Positions 35,539 through 49,923 are shown, counted from the stretch's first letter. The stretch: 64,000 nt of DNA from Thermococcus sp. 21S9 (GCF_012027635.1 NZ_SNUS01000001.1:434001-498000), one strand, 5' to 3'. Numbers and translations: made by a program. The notes: generated by a model from the sequence alone, not told the origin.

Positions 35539-37116
35539 TCAGGCCTCTAAGCGAAGCCTTTTGACCACGAACTCCTTGTCGAGGGAAGCCAAGAACGGTG
35601 CAAGCCTCGGCCCACGGTCCTTTCCTATGAATAGGTTGTAGAGTGCCTTAAACCACTCCCTGCTCGGGATTCCGTGCTTCTTGGCAACGTCGAAGATTGC
35701 GTTGTTGAGCTCATCCACCGTGAATGCGTTGCTCTCAATCCAGTCCGCCAGCTCTCTCATCGCCTCCCTGATTTCTGGCCTGAGTTCGAGCCCGGGGAGC
35801 TCTTCGAGGAGGCTGAACTTGACGTTCTCAGGAGCGTACTTCTCGACCCAGTTCCTGGCGAGCCTGATGCGGAGTCTTATCCTCTCGAGGTCCTCTTCGC
35901 TCAGGTTCTCGGGAACGTGACCCTGCTCCTGGAGAACCCTGATTATTCCCTCCTCGTCAAGGTGGGGCATCTGGACGAGCGTGACCAAAAACCTGAAGGG
36001 TGCCTGGGCGATGAGCCTCTCTGGAACCTTCGGCATCGAGAGCTCGTAGGTTCTCTTCAGTTCCTCTTCTTCCTCAGGGTTCTTTGCGTGCTCAAGGCCG
36101 AAGTAAATCCTCTCAACCTTGTCGAACTCGTCGTAGAGGTTGAGCAGACCGAGGCCGAGGTCTATCTTGAGTTCCTTGTTCGGTCTGGCTTTGGCGTAGA
36201 TGAAGCGGATTATTCCCGGCTCGAGCACCTCGTAGAGGTCTGAAAGCAGGATAACGTTGCCCTTTGAGCCACTCATCTTGCCCTTCTGTCCCTTGATTCC
36301 GACGAACTCGTACATGAGCGTCATCGGCGCCTTCCAGCCGAAGACCTTCTCGGAAATCTCCTTCCCTGTGTCGTAGGAGCTTCCGGCGGCGAGGTGGTCT
36401 TTGCCTGCAGGCTCGAAGTCCACCCTGAAGTGAGCCCAGCGCATCGGCCAGTCGACGCGCCAGCGGAGCTTCACGTTGCCCTCCCTTATGTCGGTTTCAC
36501 CCTCGCTTCCGCAGTGCTCACAGAGGTATTTAACCTTCCACCCGCCGTCCCACGAGACGAACTTTGCCTCACGCCTGCACTTCGGACAGTAGACCATAAC
36601 CGGTTGCCAGTCGTCCTCAAGGGGCGGTTGCTTGGCCCTCTCGCGGTACTTGTCGAGAATCGCTTTGATTTCGTCGCGCTTTTCGAGGGCGAGTCTTATC
36701 TCGTCGGCGTACTCGCCGGACTTGTAGAGCTTGCTCGCGTAGAGGAAGTCGGCCTCGATGCCGAGCTTTCTCACTTCCTCCTCGAACTTCTCCATAAAGT
36801 GCTCCGCGTAGCTGTTGTGACAGCCCCACGGGTCGGGAACTTCCCTGACCGGCTTCGTGAGGTGCTCCCTCCACTCCTGCGGGACGTTCTTGGGGACCTT
36901 CCTAAACCTGTCGTAGTCGTCCCACATGTGGATGTGCCTGACCTTCTTTCCCCTGTCCCTCAGGGCGTGGCCCACTATGTAGGCCGTAAAGAACTCCCTA
37001 AAGTTGCCTATGTGAACGTAACCGCTCGGCGTGATTCCGCTCTCGACCACGTACTCTTCCTTGTCACCCCTTTCACGGATTATCTTTTCGGCCATGTAGT
37101 CAGCCCAGTGAACCAT
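35539..37116 (-). CDS. lysS: Lysyl-tRNA synthetase, class I
   Basis: 525 residues from ATG 37116 (GGTGGT upstream). Class I signatures: [13 protein letters not shown] (HIGH-like) and KMSGSKGN (KMSKS-like). A zinc-knuckle-like region [11 protein letters not shown]...[10 protein letters not shown] lies between them. It charges tRNA-Lys with lysine; the class I form replaces the class II enzyme in most euryarchaea. Length and motifs are complete. Confidence 0.96.
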   Translation of the reverse strand: MVHWADYMAEKIIRERGDKEEYVVESGITPSGYVHIGNFREFFTAYIVGHALRDRGKKVRHIHMWDDYDRFRKVPKNVPQEWREHLTKPVREVPDPWGCHNSYAEHFMEKFEEEVRKLGIEADFLYASKLYKSGEYADEIRLALEKRDEIKAILDKYRERAKQPPLEDDWQPVMVYCPKCRREAKFVSWDGGWKVKYLCEHCGSEGETDIREGNVKLRWRVDWPMRWAHFRVDFEPAGKDHLAAGSSYDTGKEISEKVFGWKAPMTLMYEFVGIKGQKGKMSGSKGNVILLSDLYEVLEPGIIRFIYAKARPNKELKIDLGLGLLNLYDEFDKVERIYFGLEHAKNPEEEEELKRTYELSMPKVPERLIAQAPFRFLVTLVQMPHLDEEGIIRVLQEQGHVPENLSEEDLERIRLRIRLARNWVEKYAPENVKFSLLEELPGLELRPEIREAMRELADWIESNAFTVDELNNAIFDVAKKHGIPSREWFKALYNLFIGKDRGPRLAPFLASLDKEFVVKRLRLEA

Positions 37117-37242
37117 TCTTACCACCGCGCTTAGCTCCTCGAAAGGGCTTTTAAGGTTAGCCTCCAGTTGAACAACTTTCAGAAAGAAACATTTATAAGT
37201 ACAAAAAGTAAAAACTACCGAACAATGTAAAAGGTGAACGCC

Positions 37243-38112
37243 ATGGAGTTTGAACTAATGAGAATGAACGTATTCTTCCCGGCGTCGCTGGAGATTCAGG
37301 AGGAGCTTCTCAAGGCAGGCTTTAAGGTGCCCTACGACAAGGAAACAGGGAAGAAAACTCCGGTTCCGGTGGTTTCAAGCTCAATGGAAGGACGAAAGCT
37401 GAGACGGGGAAGACTGCTGAAGGCCAAGGATGTTGAAATGAAAGATAAGTTCGCGGTGATTCCCGAGGAGAGGGCCCTCATCGAGTTCGAGGTTACAGAG
37501 AAGGGCTTCCTAGTGATAAGACCGAAACCCATCGAATACCACCTGGAGGAGCTTGGCTTTCTCTCGGTTCCGCCGAGACTCTGGAGAACGTGGGCGAGCT
37601 TCTCACTGCCGTTCTCAGCTTACGATACGCTACTCTCAGAGCTGGAAGAGTTTAGAGGAGAGAACCGGGGCTTTTATACCGCTTCAAAGGGTTCAAGAGG
37701 CAGAATTGAGGTCTATGCCTACAAGGGGAGGACGAGGAAGGACCTCGGAATTCCTGTTTTCGGCTACTCCATTGGACTCCACGGCCTAACCCTGGCGGAG
37801 GGGTATCTGGAGGAAAAGGCCGAAGAAAACGGCGTCCCTGAGGGGAGGCTCCGCTACCTCAAGCTTGGTCTGAGGAAGAGGAAGGAAACCAAGGCCGGCC
37901 TCAGGGTCGGAATAGTCTGGGAGAACGGAAAGCCGGTCGAGGTTACCCTCAAGCTCTCGACGACTGAACCGAGGGTCAGAATTCAGGGCCTCTACGGCGA
38001 GCTGGTTGGGAAGTCGAGGGGAGAACTGACGAGAACGGACGACTGGTACATCGTGGTTCACGCTTCCGACTTCATCACTGCCCTTGAAACCGTTGGAAGG
38101 ACGTTCGGATAA
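37243..38112 (+). CDS. Hypothetical protein, 289 residues
   Basis: Not recognised. Start ATG 37243 follows GGTGA by five bases; the TATA box atttataag (37191-37199) gives a leader of about 25 bases. The protein is soluble, basic and beta-rich by eye, without signal or membrane segments. Notable stretches are [24 protein letters not shown], a central [20 protein letters not shown], and [27 protein letters not shown]. Many basic residues hint at nucleic acid binding, which is only a guess. It is followed by a dolichol-kinase-like gene on the same strand with about 40 bases between. Confidence 0.65.
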   Translation: MEFELMRMNVFFPASLEIQEELLKAGFKVPYDKETGKKTPVPVVSSSMEGRKLRRGRLLKAKDVEMKDKFAVIPEERALIEFEVTEKGFLVIRPKPIEYHLEELGFLSVPPRLWRTWASFSLPFSAYDTLLSELEEFRGENRGFYTASKGSRGRIEVYAYKGRTRKDLGIPVFGYSIGLHGLTLAEGYLEEKAEENGVPEGRLRYLKLGLRKRKETKAGLRVGIVWENGKPVEVTLKLSTTEPRVRIQGLYGELVGKSRGELTRTDDWYIVVHASDFITALETVGRTFG

Positions 38113-38152
38113 AGTTATTAGCCCCAACCCCCTTTCATTTTTGGTGGAATGG

Positions 38153-38761
38153 ATGTTCGAGTGGTTGCCCTACGCGGGTTTAGCGGCCCTGCTCATACTG
38201 CTTGCAATCGGCTTCACGAGGAAGTTAGGCGAGGAATGGGCGTGGATAAACAGAAAGATAATTCACTTCAGCATCGTTCCAGCGGTTCTGATGTTCTACC
38301 ACGGAAAAATTCCCGCGGATGTTTTCAGTGCTTCTGCTTTCGCCTTTGCCCTGTTCCAGCTGTGGCCACACATCAAAAAGCGGGAGTTCTCGTGGTACCA
38401 GATAGAGCACAACTACGGGGAGGTCTTCTTCGCGTTTTCAGCATCGGTAATACCTATTGTTTTGCCGAGGGAATACGCGACTGCCCTTTTGCTCGCGATG
38501 GCAATCAGCGATGGGGTAACCGGAGTGGTAAGGCACTACTACTTCAGACGGCACGGCTTCAACGTGAAGCTCAAGAAGCACTGGACTGGGAGCGTGGCAT
38601 ACTTAGCAACGGCCGTTGTAATAGCACTCATTTACCTCGACGCGGATACAATAAGAAAAGTGATGTGGGCAGTGATACTGGCCTTAGCGGAGTACCAGCC
38701 CTGGCTTGACGATAACTTGGCCGTTCCGCTGGTGGGAAGTTTGCTGTTCCTTCTCTACTGA
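38153..38761 (+). CDS. Dolichol-kinase-like (CTP-dependent polyprenol kinase family) membrane protein
   Basis: 202 residues from ATG 38153 (GGTGG six bases upstream), with about six hydrophobic helices. NRKIIHFSIVPAVLMFYHG near the N-terminus and AISDGVTGVVRHYYFRRHG...KKHWTGSVAYL in the second half match the dolichol kinase/phosphatidate cytidylyltransferase group, whose Asp and Lys-x-x-x-Gly-Ser residues contact CTP. A role in making dolichyl phosphate for glycosylation would connect with the genes at 19.8-22.1 kb. The substrate is inferred from the family. It overlaps the DUF366 gene by seven bases (convergent). Confidence 0.75.
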   Translation: MFEWLPYAGLAALLILLAIGFTRKLGEEWAWINRKIIHFSIVPAVLMFYHGKIPADVFSASAFAFALFQLWPHIKKREFSWYQIEHNYGEVFFAFSASVIPIVLPREYATALLLAMAISDGVTGVVRHYYFRRHGFNVKLKKHWTGSVAYLATAVVIALIYLDADTIRKVMWAVILALAEYQPWLDDNLAVPLVGSLLFLLY

Positions 38762-39321
38762 GCCCACCTGACCTTCAGGCTGTCCTTCTTCACCTTTTTG
38801 AACTCCTCAACGAGGGCCCTTCCGGTTCTCTCCATGAACTCCTCAACGTCGGTGATGCCAACTTCCTTGAGGCCTATTGCATTCACACCCTCAGGAATCC
38901 CTTTCGCCTCGACATTTATCCCGATGTGGATTTTGACGCTAACAGGCGAAACTGTTGCTATCGAGATGCTTAGTTTCTTTCCGTCAACGTAGATGTCGTC
39001 GCCCTTTCTCTCGGTCTTCACGCCGTATTCAGCCAAAACCTCACAGAGCTTGGCTATGAAGAGCTTCTGGAGCGTCGAGGCGAAGAGAGTGTTGACCAAA
39101 TCAAAGACCTCGATGATGTAGTGCACCATGTCATCACTCTTGATTTCCTTGCTCGCGCGAAGGTCCTCTATGTCAATCATCTCTTCGACCTTGACGTCGC
39201 ACTTTCCGCGAAAGACGACGAGCGAGTTTCCGAGGATTCCGAAGTTCCTATAGGCCCAGTGGCTTCCTATCGCGGAACCGTCGTAGTCTATGCGTTTGTC
39301 TTTAATGACGAGCAACTCCAT
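38755..39321 (-). CDS. DUF366 family protein
   Basis: 188 residues from ATG 39321, preceded by GGTGAT. The sequence MELLVIKDKRIDYDGSAIGSHWAYRNFGI and the segment VSPVSVKIHIGINVEAKGIP fit the DUF366 family of archaea, whose function is unknown to me. No catalytic signature is visible. It lies four bases downstream of a HAD phosphatase gene on the same strand and is likely co-translated. Confidence 0.8.
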   Translation of the reverse strand: MELLVIKDKRIDYDGSAIGSHWAYRNFGILGNSLVVFRGKCDVKVEEMIDIEDLRASKEIKSDDMVHYIIEVFDLVNTLFASTLQKLFIAKLCEVLAEYGVKTERKGDDIYVDGKKLSISIATVSPVSVKIHIGINVEAKGIPEGVNAIGLKEVGITDVEEFMERTGRALVEEFKKVKKDSLKVRWAQ

Positions 39322-39325
39322 CCTA

Positions 39326-39802
39326 TCACCCCAACTTTTGAAGGAGTTGTTTAAGCTCCTCAAAACTCTTTACGTCCACCCACATGTGGATGAAATCCAC
39401 ACCTGGAACGGCCATTTTGACACCATCGATGTGAATCACTCGGTCGTCAACGTAGATAACGTCATCGATGTCGTAGCCGATGGAGCGGAGCTCCTCGATG
39501 GTTCTCCGAATCATATCACCCTTGTCAGGATGGCCCTCGATTTTCGGAAAGATAACGTAGTCCCATAGACCAAAGCCCTCGAGAATCGGCCTTACCCTCT
39601 CCTCAATGTTCCAGCTCGCAATGCTTAGAATGAACCTTTCGCTCGCCCATTCGATGAACTCACGAACGCCTGGAAAGAGGCAGAGTTTCTGGCCGAGGGA
39701 ATCTGTTAAACAATCGCCGTTGAACTCGTAAGGCGGAACCAAAGCAGAAGCGTCCTCATGGTCCCAGAGGGTGCCGTCCAAATCAAGAACGAGCAGTCTC
39801 AT
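39326..39802 (-). CDS. HAD-superfamily phosphatase (MDP-1-like)
   Basis: 158 residues from ATG 39802 (GGTGAT upstream). LLVLDLDGTLWDHEDAS carries the nucleophile Asp of motif I, IASWNI follows the motif II position, and VIYVDDRVIHIDGV gives motif IV acids. The shape matches magnesium-dependent phosphatase 1, small enzymes that dephosphorylate tyrosine or sugar phosphates, some acting on glycation products. Substrate is uncertain. It leads an operon with DUF366. Confidence 0.83.
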   Translation of the reverse strand: MRLLVLDLDGTLWDHEDASALVPPYEFNGDCLTDSLGQKLCLFPGVREFIEWASERFILSIASWNIEERVRPILEGFGLWDYVIFPKIEGHPDKGDMIRRTIEELRSIGYDIDDVIYVDDRVIHIDGVKMAVPGVDFIHMWVDVKSFEELKQLLQKLG

Positions 39803-39879
39803 CGGAATCACCGGGAGAAGGTATCACAGAGAATTTTAATTTTTGCGGATAGGATCTCACAGAAGAGTTGAGTTAAGTC

Positions 39880-39919
39880 ATGATGAGGGCCGTGCATAGG
39901 CGAGCTGGTCTCTCAGACG

Positions 39920-39930
<11 letters not shown>
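39880..39930. repeat. 23S processing stem, 3' arm
   Basis: About 50 bases here (atgatgagggccgtgcatag... cgccccgcccgg) are the reverse complement, with a few interruptions, of 42948-42999. In the transcript the two arms close a long stem around 23S with internal bulges expected for splicing-endonuclease (EndA) cleavage; endA itself is at 58.3 kb. Confidence 0.8.
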
Positions 39931-42947
<3,017 letters not shown>

Positions 42948-42960
<13 letters not shown>

Positions 42961-42999
42961 TCTGGACCAGCTCGCCTATGCACGGCCCTCATCGTGACC
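42948..42999. repeat. 23S processing stem, 5' arm
   Basis: Reverse complement of 39880-39930; see that entry. It lies between mature 23S and tRNA-Ala in the precursor. Confidence 0.8.
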
Positions 43000-43058
43000 C
43001 CTGTTCGGGGTCTCAGGCCCTTCCACCCCGAGCCGAGCTCGGGATGTGCACCTCTTCG

Positions 43059-43135
43059 TGGTGGACCGGCCGGGATTCGAACCCGGGGCCTCCGGCTTGC
43101 AAAGCCGGCGCTCTCCCAGGCTGAGCTACCGGCCC
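43059..43135 (-). tRNA. tRNA-Ala (anticodon UGC) in the rRNA spacer
   Basis: Acceptor GGGCCGG pairs with CCGGTCC (one G-U pair), then A plus an encoded CCA. The anticodon stem CCGGC/GCCGG holds loop TTTGCAA with anticodon TGC. The T arm CCGGGTTCGAATCCCGG is complete. It lies in the 16S-23S spacer, the standard euryarchaeal arrangement. Confidence 0.97.
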
Positions 43136-43140
43136 ACGTT

Positions 43141-43179
43141 GGCAGGCCCGGCACCCCTTAAACCCCCCCGGACGGGTTT
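43141..43179. repeat. 16S processing stem, 3' arm
   Basis: ggcaggcccggcacccc at its start is an exact reverse complement of ggggtgccgggcctgcc at 44747-44763; pairing continues through aaacccccccggacggg with 44730-44744. Confidence 0.8.
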
Positions 43180-43187
43180 CCGGCGAT

Positions 43188-44675
<1,488 letters not shown>

Positions 44676-44726
44676 TGAGCAAGGAGTACGGCCGGTGGAA
44701 CTCCCCTCAAATGGGGGAGTACCGAT

Positions 44727-44763
44727 TCCCGTCCGGGGGTTTGGTCGGGGTGCCGGGCCTGCC
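44727..44763. repeat. 16S processing stem, 5' arm
   Basis: Pairs with 43141-43179 in the precursor transcript. It lies 52 bases upstream of the 16S 5' end. The rest of the 44676-45057 leader is GC-rich with several short hairpins and no gene. Confidence 0.8.
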
Positions 44764-44944
44764 TTACCCCCGAGGGGTCCGCCTTTCGGCGTTTCCTCGG
44801 GAGCGCACCTGGTGTGACCCGGACTGGAGGGCGGGGTTCATCGTTGGGTGCTTTGCACCCGTTCCCCCCGACGCCGCCGTCTTGGCGTCCGGGTCTTCGT
44901 CGCCCCCTGTTCGGGGGCTCCACCCAATAGGGACGAACCCCCAC

Positions 44945-45058
44945 AGTGAAAAATTTTTGCAAAACCCACCAGCGGTGAGATTTTTGAAAAAGAACCCGTC
45001 AAAAAGGAGAACAAAAATGCACAAAAATAGACATGAAAATGTTAAAAATTTTTGCAAT
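44945..45058 (-). promoter_or_regulatory. rRNA operon promoter region with two AAAAATTTTT elements
   Basis: The only strongly A/T-rich stretch of the rRNA upstream region. aaaaatttttgca occurs twice, at 44949 and 45043, 94 bases apart, each a possible TATA element or binding site for transcription toward 16S. The distal copy directly abuts the stop codon of prs (45058), so the rRNA promoter lies immediately behind a co-oriented gene. Which copy drives initiation cannot be told. Confidence 0.55.
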
Positions 45059-45897
45059 CAAAGGCGGAGTATTTCCGGCACAATGCTTATCTTCGAGACG
45101 GGAGTGGGTATCGTGTTCGTGACGGCGAGCTCATCAACAGCCTTACTAACCCTCTCGATGGCACCCTCCGCAAAGACGCCGTGGGTGACCCCAACGAATA
45201 TTTTCCCCGCACCGAGCTTCCTCAGAATCTCGGACGCCTTGACCATGGTCCCCCCGGTGCTTATGATGTCATCAACTATCAGAACGTTCTTGCCCCTGAC
45301 ATCTATATCAACCGGCCTCATCTCAACCTCAGTTGGGGAAACCCGCTTCTTCTCGAAGTGGCTGTATTCAAGACCAAGCTCTTGGGCGACTGCCCTAGCT
45401 CTCTCATGGGCGCCTTTATCGGGGGCGAGAACTATACCGTCGCCGAGCTTCTCGCGGAAGTAGTCCGCTATGACCCTCGCAGGGGAGACATTGACGCCTT
45501 TACCCGGGAAGTACTTCAGCGTCTCGGGGTTGTGGAGGTCGAAGATGTAGAGTTCATCGTAGTAGATGCCAAGGGCTTTCATTATCGCTCTCACGCTTAC
45601 CGGCTCACCCTCCTTCGTGACCCTGTCCTGCCTGCTGTAGGCGAAGTAGGGAACTACAGCGCGGAGTTTCTTGAAGCCCCTCTCCCTGAGCGCGTCCCCG
45701 ATGAGAAGCAACTCAACGATTTTCTCGTCCTGAGGTGCGAAGGTAGAGCTGACGACCGTTGCCTCGTTGCCGGAACCGAGAACCCGAACGTACTTCTCCC
45801 CATCGGGGAACTTCCTCAGCTCGACCTCGATGATTTCTCCCCCGAGTTCCCTGAGCTCCCCCTCAAGGTGCTTCCCACCGCTCCCGATAACGAACAT
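45058..45897 (-). CDS. prs: Ribose-phosphate pyrophosphokinase (PRPP synthase)
   Basis: Makes PRPP from ribose 5-phosphate and ATP, feeding purine, pyrimidine, NAD and C1-carrier synthesis. 279 residues from ATG 45897 (GGAGGTG upstream), the short archaeal form. Visible marks: [27 protein letters not shown] (ATP loop), [12 protein letters not shown], the PRPP-binding loop [14 protein letters not shown]. The rRNA promoter lies immediately downstream. Confidence 0.95.
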   Translation of the reverse strand: MFVIGSGGKHLEGELRELGGEIIEVELRKFPDGEKYVRVLGSGNEATVVSSTFAPQDEKIVELLLIGDALRERGFKKLRAVVPYFAYSRQDRVTKEGEPVSVRAIMKALGIYYDELYIFDLHNPETLKYFPGKGVNVSPARVIADYFREKLGDGIVLAPDKGAHERARAVAQELGLEYSHFEKKRVSPTEVEMRPVDIDVRGKNVLIVDDIISTGGTMVKASEILRKLGAGKIFVGVTHGVFAEGAIERVSKAVDELAVTNTIPTPVSKISIVPEILRL

Positions 45898-45952
45898 GAG
45901 CGCCACCTCCTTTGACGGTTTCCTGTTGAATTACCGCCTTATAAACCCACCG

Positions 45953-46660
45953 TCATACCAAGAGAACGGCAATAACCCCCGCGAGGAAGATTCCATCGAA
46001 GGTTCCGGCGCCACCTATGCTGACCATCGGCGCCCCGAGGCGCTTGATTTTCTCCCAGTTCATGAGGTCGGCCCCTATGAGAACCCCAAGCGTTCCGCTG
46101 ACGTAGGCAACCAGCGTCGGGTTCCCGTCCCCGAGGAGCCAGCCAAGGAGAACCGCTATGAGCGGGGGAAAGAGTGTCGGCATCGCGATTCCAAGACCAC
46201 GAACCGGTCTCGCAACGGCGTTGCTGAGGAGCGAGGCGATGAAAACCGCGAGGAGGGTGTTGAGAAGGAGGCCGTACTCACCGAGGTGGACGAGGCGGAA
46301 GAGCTCGTAGAGAACTATGCTCAGAGGGACCAGGGCACCGCCGACGTTGACCGCTATGACAGTCTTCCGCTCCTCCCAGTCGAAGTAGGGCATCGGGTAG
46401 AGAATCCCGAAGAAGCCGACTTCCCTAACCCTAATCACGGGCTCGTAGGTTACCTCCTCCGCTATGGGTATGTTTATGAAGCTCCCGACGAGCGCGAAGA
46501 CGAAGAGTGTAACGGCCACACCAGGAGGAAGGCCGAGCCTGTCGAAGGCCATGAGAACCGCACCGGAGAAGAAAACGAAGACGAGGACGAAGGCAACCGC
46601 TATGAGAATCAGAAACGGCCAGTTGAGGGGAGGAAACAGGAAACGCCGGACCTTATTCAT
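45953..46660 (-). CDS. DUF1614 membrane protein
   Basis: 235 residues and about seven hydrophobic segments. The ending SIGGAGTFDGIFLAGVIAVLL and NIPIAEE in the second helix region are the features I associate with DUF1614, of unknown function. GGTGGT precedes the ATG. The gene overlaps the ASCH-domain gene upstream by eight bases and lies about 55 bases before prs, so the three may form one transcript. Confidence 0.8.
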   Translation of the reverse strand: MNKVRRFLFPPLNWPFLILIAVAFVLVFVFFSGAVLMAFDRLGLPPGVAVTLFVFALVGSFINIPIAEEVTYEPVIRVREVGFFGILYPMPYFDWEERKTVIAVNVGGALVPLSIVLYELFRLVHLGEYGLLLNTLLAVFIASLLSNAVARPVRGLGIAMPTLFPPLIAVLLGWLLGDGNPTLVAYVSGTLGVLIGADLMNWEKIKRLGAPMVSIGGAGTFDGIFLAGVIAVLLV

Positions 46661-47015
46661 CTTTAACCACCACGTTGGCCCATATCTGGACCCCTTTGGC
46701 CATCTCCACCTCCTTGGGGCGGTCGAACTTCTCGGCGTTCCTGAGCACCCACGCGTAGAGTGGCTTCCCGTTGGAGTACTCGCGCAGGAAAGAAACGCTC
46801 GCGCGGTGCTTGTCCTCGTGCTCGGCTAACTCCTCCGGCGTGAACGGCCCGAGAACGTCGACGAGCTCCGCCTTCCCGATGGCCTTCCCGTTGCTGATTA
46901 TCAGAATCTCCCCTCTGATTTTCGTTCTCGTCTTCCGAATCTCCCACACCTTCTTGCCCTCGACGATTAGGCTCGCGTAGGGTTCCCTCACGATGAGGCC
47001 CTTTTTCTTCTCCAT
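46653..47015 (-). CDS. ASCH-domain protein
   Basis: 120 residues (ATG 47015; an alternative ATG at 47021 adds two). IVREPYASLIVEGKKVWEIRKTRTKIRGEILI is the beta-barrel start of the ASCH fold (PUA-like), with the GxKxxE signature, and PLYAWVLRNAEKFDRP lies near the end. ASCH proteins bind RNA or hydrolyse modified nucleosides such as acetylcytidine; which applies here cannot be said. Its stop overlaps the DUF1614 start. Confidence 0.85.
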   Translation of the reverse strand: MEKKKGLIVREPYASLIVEGKKVWEIRKTRTKIRGEILIISNGKAIGKAELVDVLGPFTPEELAEHEDKHRASVSFLREYSNGKPLYAWVLRNAEKFDRPKEVEMAKGVQIWANVVVKDE

Positions 47016-47109
47016 CGCCATCGCCCTTAGTAGGTTTCGAGCTTAATAAAACCAACGCTGGGAAAACTTTAAGTCCGCTTTATCGAAGGCACTTGAGGAG
47101 GTCGAACCG

Positions 47110-47745
47110 ATGAAGGTCATCTGGTACGGTCACGCATGCTTCTGGATTGAGACGAACGGGGTGAAGATACTGATAGACCCCTACCCGGAGGTTGACGACG
47201 ACCGAATTGGCGAGGTTGACTACATCCTGATAACCCACGAGCACACGGACCACTACGGAAAGGTCGAGCTCCTCTCGAGGCTCCGCGACGCCACGGTAAT
47301 AGGCCCCAAGCAGGTCTACCTGATGGCGGTGGCAGATGGCGTTACGAAGGTCAGGGAAATCGAGGCGGGACAGACGATAGAACTCGAAAACGGCGTGAAG
47401 GTTACGGCCATCTACGTCGAGCACCCGTCGAGCCAGTACCCGCTCGGCTACCTGATAGAGGGCGACAAGAGGCTCCTCCATCCCGGAGACACCTACGCCG
47501 GTCCAGTGTTCCAGAGGCTTCGCGGTAAGGTGGACATCCTGCTCGTCCCGATAAGCGGTCGCTCAACCGCGAACGCGAGGGAAGCAACTCAGATAGTCGA
47601 GGACGTGAGACCGAGGGTTGTAATCCCGATGCACTACGGCGTTTACAACGACGCCGACCCGTCGAAGCTGGCCGAGGAGCTCAGGAAGAGACGTATCTGG
47701 ACGCTCGTCAAAGAACCCCAGCTCTACGAGGAGATGTCCTTCTGA
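47110..47745 (+). CDS. Metallo-beta-lactamase-fold hydrolase (UPF0173 type)
   Basis: 211 residues. THEHTDHYG is the metal site HxHxDH, with GHACF at the N-terminus, LLHPGDT and IPMHYGVYN giving the remaining ligands. This is the compact UPF0173/YtkL group of zinc-dependent hydrolases without a firm substrate. GAGGT lies upstream of the ATG. radB follows nine bases after the stop, on the same strand. Confidence 0.9.
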   Translation: MKVIWYGHACFWIETNGVKILIDPYPEVDDDRIGEVDYILITHEHTDHYGKVELLSRLRDATVIGPKQVYLMAVADGVTKVREIEAGQTIELENGVKVTAIYVEHPSSQYPLGYLIEGDKRLLHPGDTYAGPVFQRLRGKVDILLVPISGRSTANAREATQIVEDVRPRVVIPMHYGVYNDADPSKLAEELRKRRIWTLVKEPQLYEEMSF

Positions 47746-47754
47746 GGGAAAGGC

Positions 47755-48420
47755 ATGCTCTCAACAGGCTCGCGGAAGCTCGACGAACTGCTCGGGGGAG
47801 GCTTCGCCCCGGGCGTGCTCACCCAGATTTACGGCCCCTACGCGACCGGGAAGACGACATTAGCGGTCCAAACCGGAATTCTGAGCGGTAAGAAGGTCGC
47901 CTACGTGGACACGGAGGGGGGTTTTTCTCCCGAACGACTGAAGCAGATGGCAGAGGCGAGGAACCTCGACCCAGAGGAAGCTTTGTCGCGCTTCATCCTC
48001 TTCACTCCCGCTGATTTCAAGGAGCAGAGGAGGATTATAGGCTCGCTCAAGAAGGTCGTTGATGACTCGTTCTCGCTCGTAGTGGTGGATTCCATAACCG
48101 CCCATTACAGGGCCGAGGAGAACAGGATGGGCCTCCTAACTGACCTTAGCAGACAACTGCAGGTCCTCCTCTGGATTGCAAGGAAGCAGAACATTCCGGT
48201 TCTTGTCATCAACCAGGTGCACTACGACAGCAGGCTCGAAAGGACGAGGCCGGTGGCGGAACAAACCCTCGGCTACCGCTGTAAGGACATACTCCGGCTC
48301 GACAAGCTTCCGAAGCCGGGCTTAAGGCTGGCCATTCTCGAAAGGCACCGCTTCCGCCCCGAGGGGACGATGGTCTACTTTAGGATTACAGAGAAGGGAA
48401 TAGAGGACGTGGGCGAGTGA
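47755..48420 (+). CDS. radB: DNA repair and recombination protein RadB
   Basis: RecA-family ATPase paralogue of RadA that assists homologous recombination. 221 residues, lacking the N-terminal DNA-binding domain of RadA, as is usual. Walker A GPYATGKTT (27-35), Walker B SLVVVDSITA, and VLVINQVHYD. The gene is directly downstream of the beta-lactamase-fold hydrolase and convergent with FAU-1. A hairpin at 48438-48458 lies between the two 3' ends. Confidence 0.95.
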   Translation: MLSTGSRKLDELLGGGFAPGVLTQIYGPYATGKTTLAVQTGILSGKKVAYVDTEGGFSPERLKQMAEARNLDPEEALSRFILFTPADFKEQRRIIGSLKKVVDDSFSLVVVDSITAHYRAEENRMGLLTDLSRQLQVLLWIARKQNIPVLVINQVHYDSRLERTRPVAEQTLGYRCKDILRLDKLPKPGLRLAILERHRFRPEGTMVYFRITEKGIEDVGE

Positions 48421-48437
48421 GATATTACCGATTTGGT

Positions 48438-48458
48438 ATATTACTGAAGCCGTAATAT
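48438..48458. terminator. Hairpin between convergent radB and FAU-1 genes
   Basis: ATATTAC and GTAATAT form a 7-bp stem around TGAAGCC. A further copy of ATATTAC starts at 48422, so the right arm could pair with either. The stem is A/T-rich and there is no T-run, so it is not a classic terminator; 3' end protection is as likely. Confidence 0.35.
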
Positions 48459-48498
48459 CAATAAAAGCACATAGGATAAACAAGAAAGAAAGCGCGCT

Positions 48499-49923
48499 TC
48501 AAATCCTCTCGTAGACCTCCTGCGTAATCCTCAGCACGGCCTTGTAGAGCTTCTCGCTTATTACCCCTTCCTCGTAGTGCTCAGCCAGCTTTTCCTTGTC
48601 GATTATCTCCTTCGTTCCGTCGGGCCACCTGACGATGTCAACCTCAAGGTCAACGTAGCGCGCTCCATCGGGGTAAATCTCCACCGGCGTGTTGATGTTG
48701 TAGTACTCGCCCTTCAGGTTGCCGTTCTTGTCGTAATACCTGTGCACGAACCACCACTTGCCGGCCTCGATTTCAGTTATCGCGTAGTCGCCGAACTCTA
48801 TCGGAAGGTCGAGGCCGTCGTAGAACTTGCCTGGCTTGAGGTGCCTCTTTATCGTGACCTTGAGCGGGTTGTGGCTGACCTCCAGAACTTCACCGGGCCC
48901 AATCCTTATCCTCTGGCCGTCGGGCTTGACGTGGTCGAGGCTGAAGAGCCAGCCCCTCCTCGGCCCCTTGTTCTCTATCAGAGCCTCCCAGAAGCCCTGG
49001 TTCACCTTCATCCTCTGGCCGGGAACCTTGGCGAGGATTCCCTCCGCTATCTCAACCGCGAAGCCGAGCTCCGGGTCCTTTGCCTTGAGCTGGTGGTGGC
49101 CCTCAACCGTCGGGACGACCTTGTTCCTTATCTCGTCGAGCTTCTTCTTTGCCCCTCCACCGAACTCGACCTCGTAGATGTTCCTGCCCTCGATGATGAG
49201 AGACGGCGCGAAGTAGGTGTCAGCCTTGGCTAACCTGTCAGCGAGCTTTGAAAGCCTGACTATCTCGTCCCTCAGGGTGTTCCAGTCCTTGTAGGCCGCA
49301 GCAGTTCTCCAGAGGATTCCCCACTCGCCGAGGTCTATGCTCAGGCCGAGGATTCTGAGCCTCTCGCGCTCCTGGTTGTCCCGTATCTTCCTTGAAATCT
49401 TCACGTGCCTCTGCGCTCCTATCGGCTTGGGAATCAAGACGGCGTAGTCGCCGGGAATCGTGAGGGTAGTGCTGAGGTGTGGCAGGAGGTTGTGCTTCTT
49501 CACCTGAACGAGAACTTCATCCCCTTCGTTCGCCCCCGGGAGCTCGTTCTTGGGAAGTGTTCCTATCGCGCTCCCGAGGTCAACGTAAACGTACCTGTCA
49601 TCAACCTTAACAACGAGACCCTTGTAGATGCCGTAAAGCTGGTAGGAGAGCCTCCTGAAGAACACGTCGATGAGCTCGTCTTCGAGAACGGCTTTGGCCT
49701 CTTCAACGGCGTTTCCAACGAGAACGACGCCGTGCCTGTCCTTCTTGTCGTAGATGTCAACGTCGAACTCGTCGTAGGTCTTCTCAAGGCCGAAGCGCTC
49801 GACTATTTTGTTGCTCGGCTGGCTTATGCCGAAGCCCCTGTCGAGGAAGAGCTTCGTTAGGGCCGTTGAGTAGATGCCCCGAATCCTAACCGTAAGCCCT
49901 GTGTCTGTAGACACCTTCACCAC
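48499..49923 (-). CDS. fau-1: RNA-binding ribonuclease FAU-1 (RNase E/G-like, DUF402)
   Basis: 474 residues. The N-terminal half has an S1-like region ([30 protein letters not shown]) as in RNase E/G, and the C-terminal third (about 300-440) is the DUF402 domain ([27 protein letters not shown]). The Pyrococcus homologue binds AU-rich RNA and is reported to process 5S rRNA precursors. The start is GTG; candidates at 49923, 49920 and 49914 all follow GGTG-type sequence. It overlaps the upstream coiled-coil gene by up to 38 bases on the same strand. Confidence 0.88.
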   Translation of the reverse strand: MVKVSTDTGLTVRIRGIYSTALTKLFLDRGFGISQPSNKIVERFGLEKTYDEFDVDIYDKKDRHGVVLVGNAVEEAKAVLEDELIDVFFRRLSYQLYGIYKGLVVKVDDRYVYVDLGSAIGTLPKNELPGANEGDEVLVQVKKHNLLPHLSTTLTIPGDYAVLIPKPIGAQRHVKISRKIRDNQERERLRILGLSIDLGEWGILWRTAAAYKDWNTLRDEIVRLSKLADRLAKADTYFAPSLIIEGRNIYEVEFGGGAKKKLDEIRNKVVPTVEGHHQLKAKDPELGFAVEIAEGILAKVPGQRMKVNQGFWEALIENKGPRRGWLFSLDHVKPDGQRIRIGPGEVLEVSHNPLKVTIKRHLKPGKFYDGLDLPIEFGDYAITEIEAGKWWFVHRYYDKNGNLKGEYYNINTPVEIYPDGARYVDLEVDIVRWPDGTKEIIDKEKLAEHYEEGVISEKLYKAVLRITQEVYERI

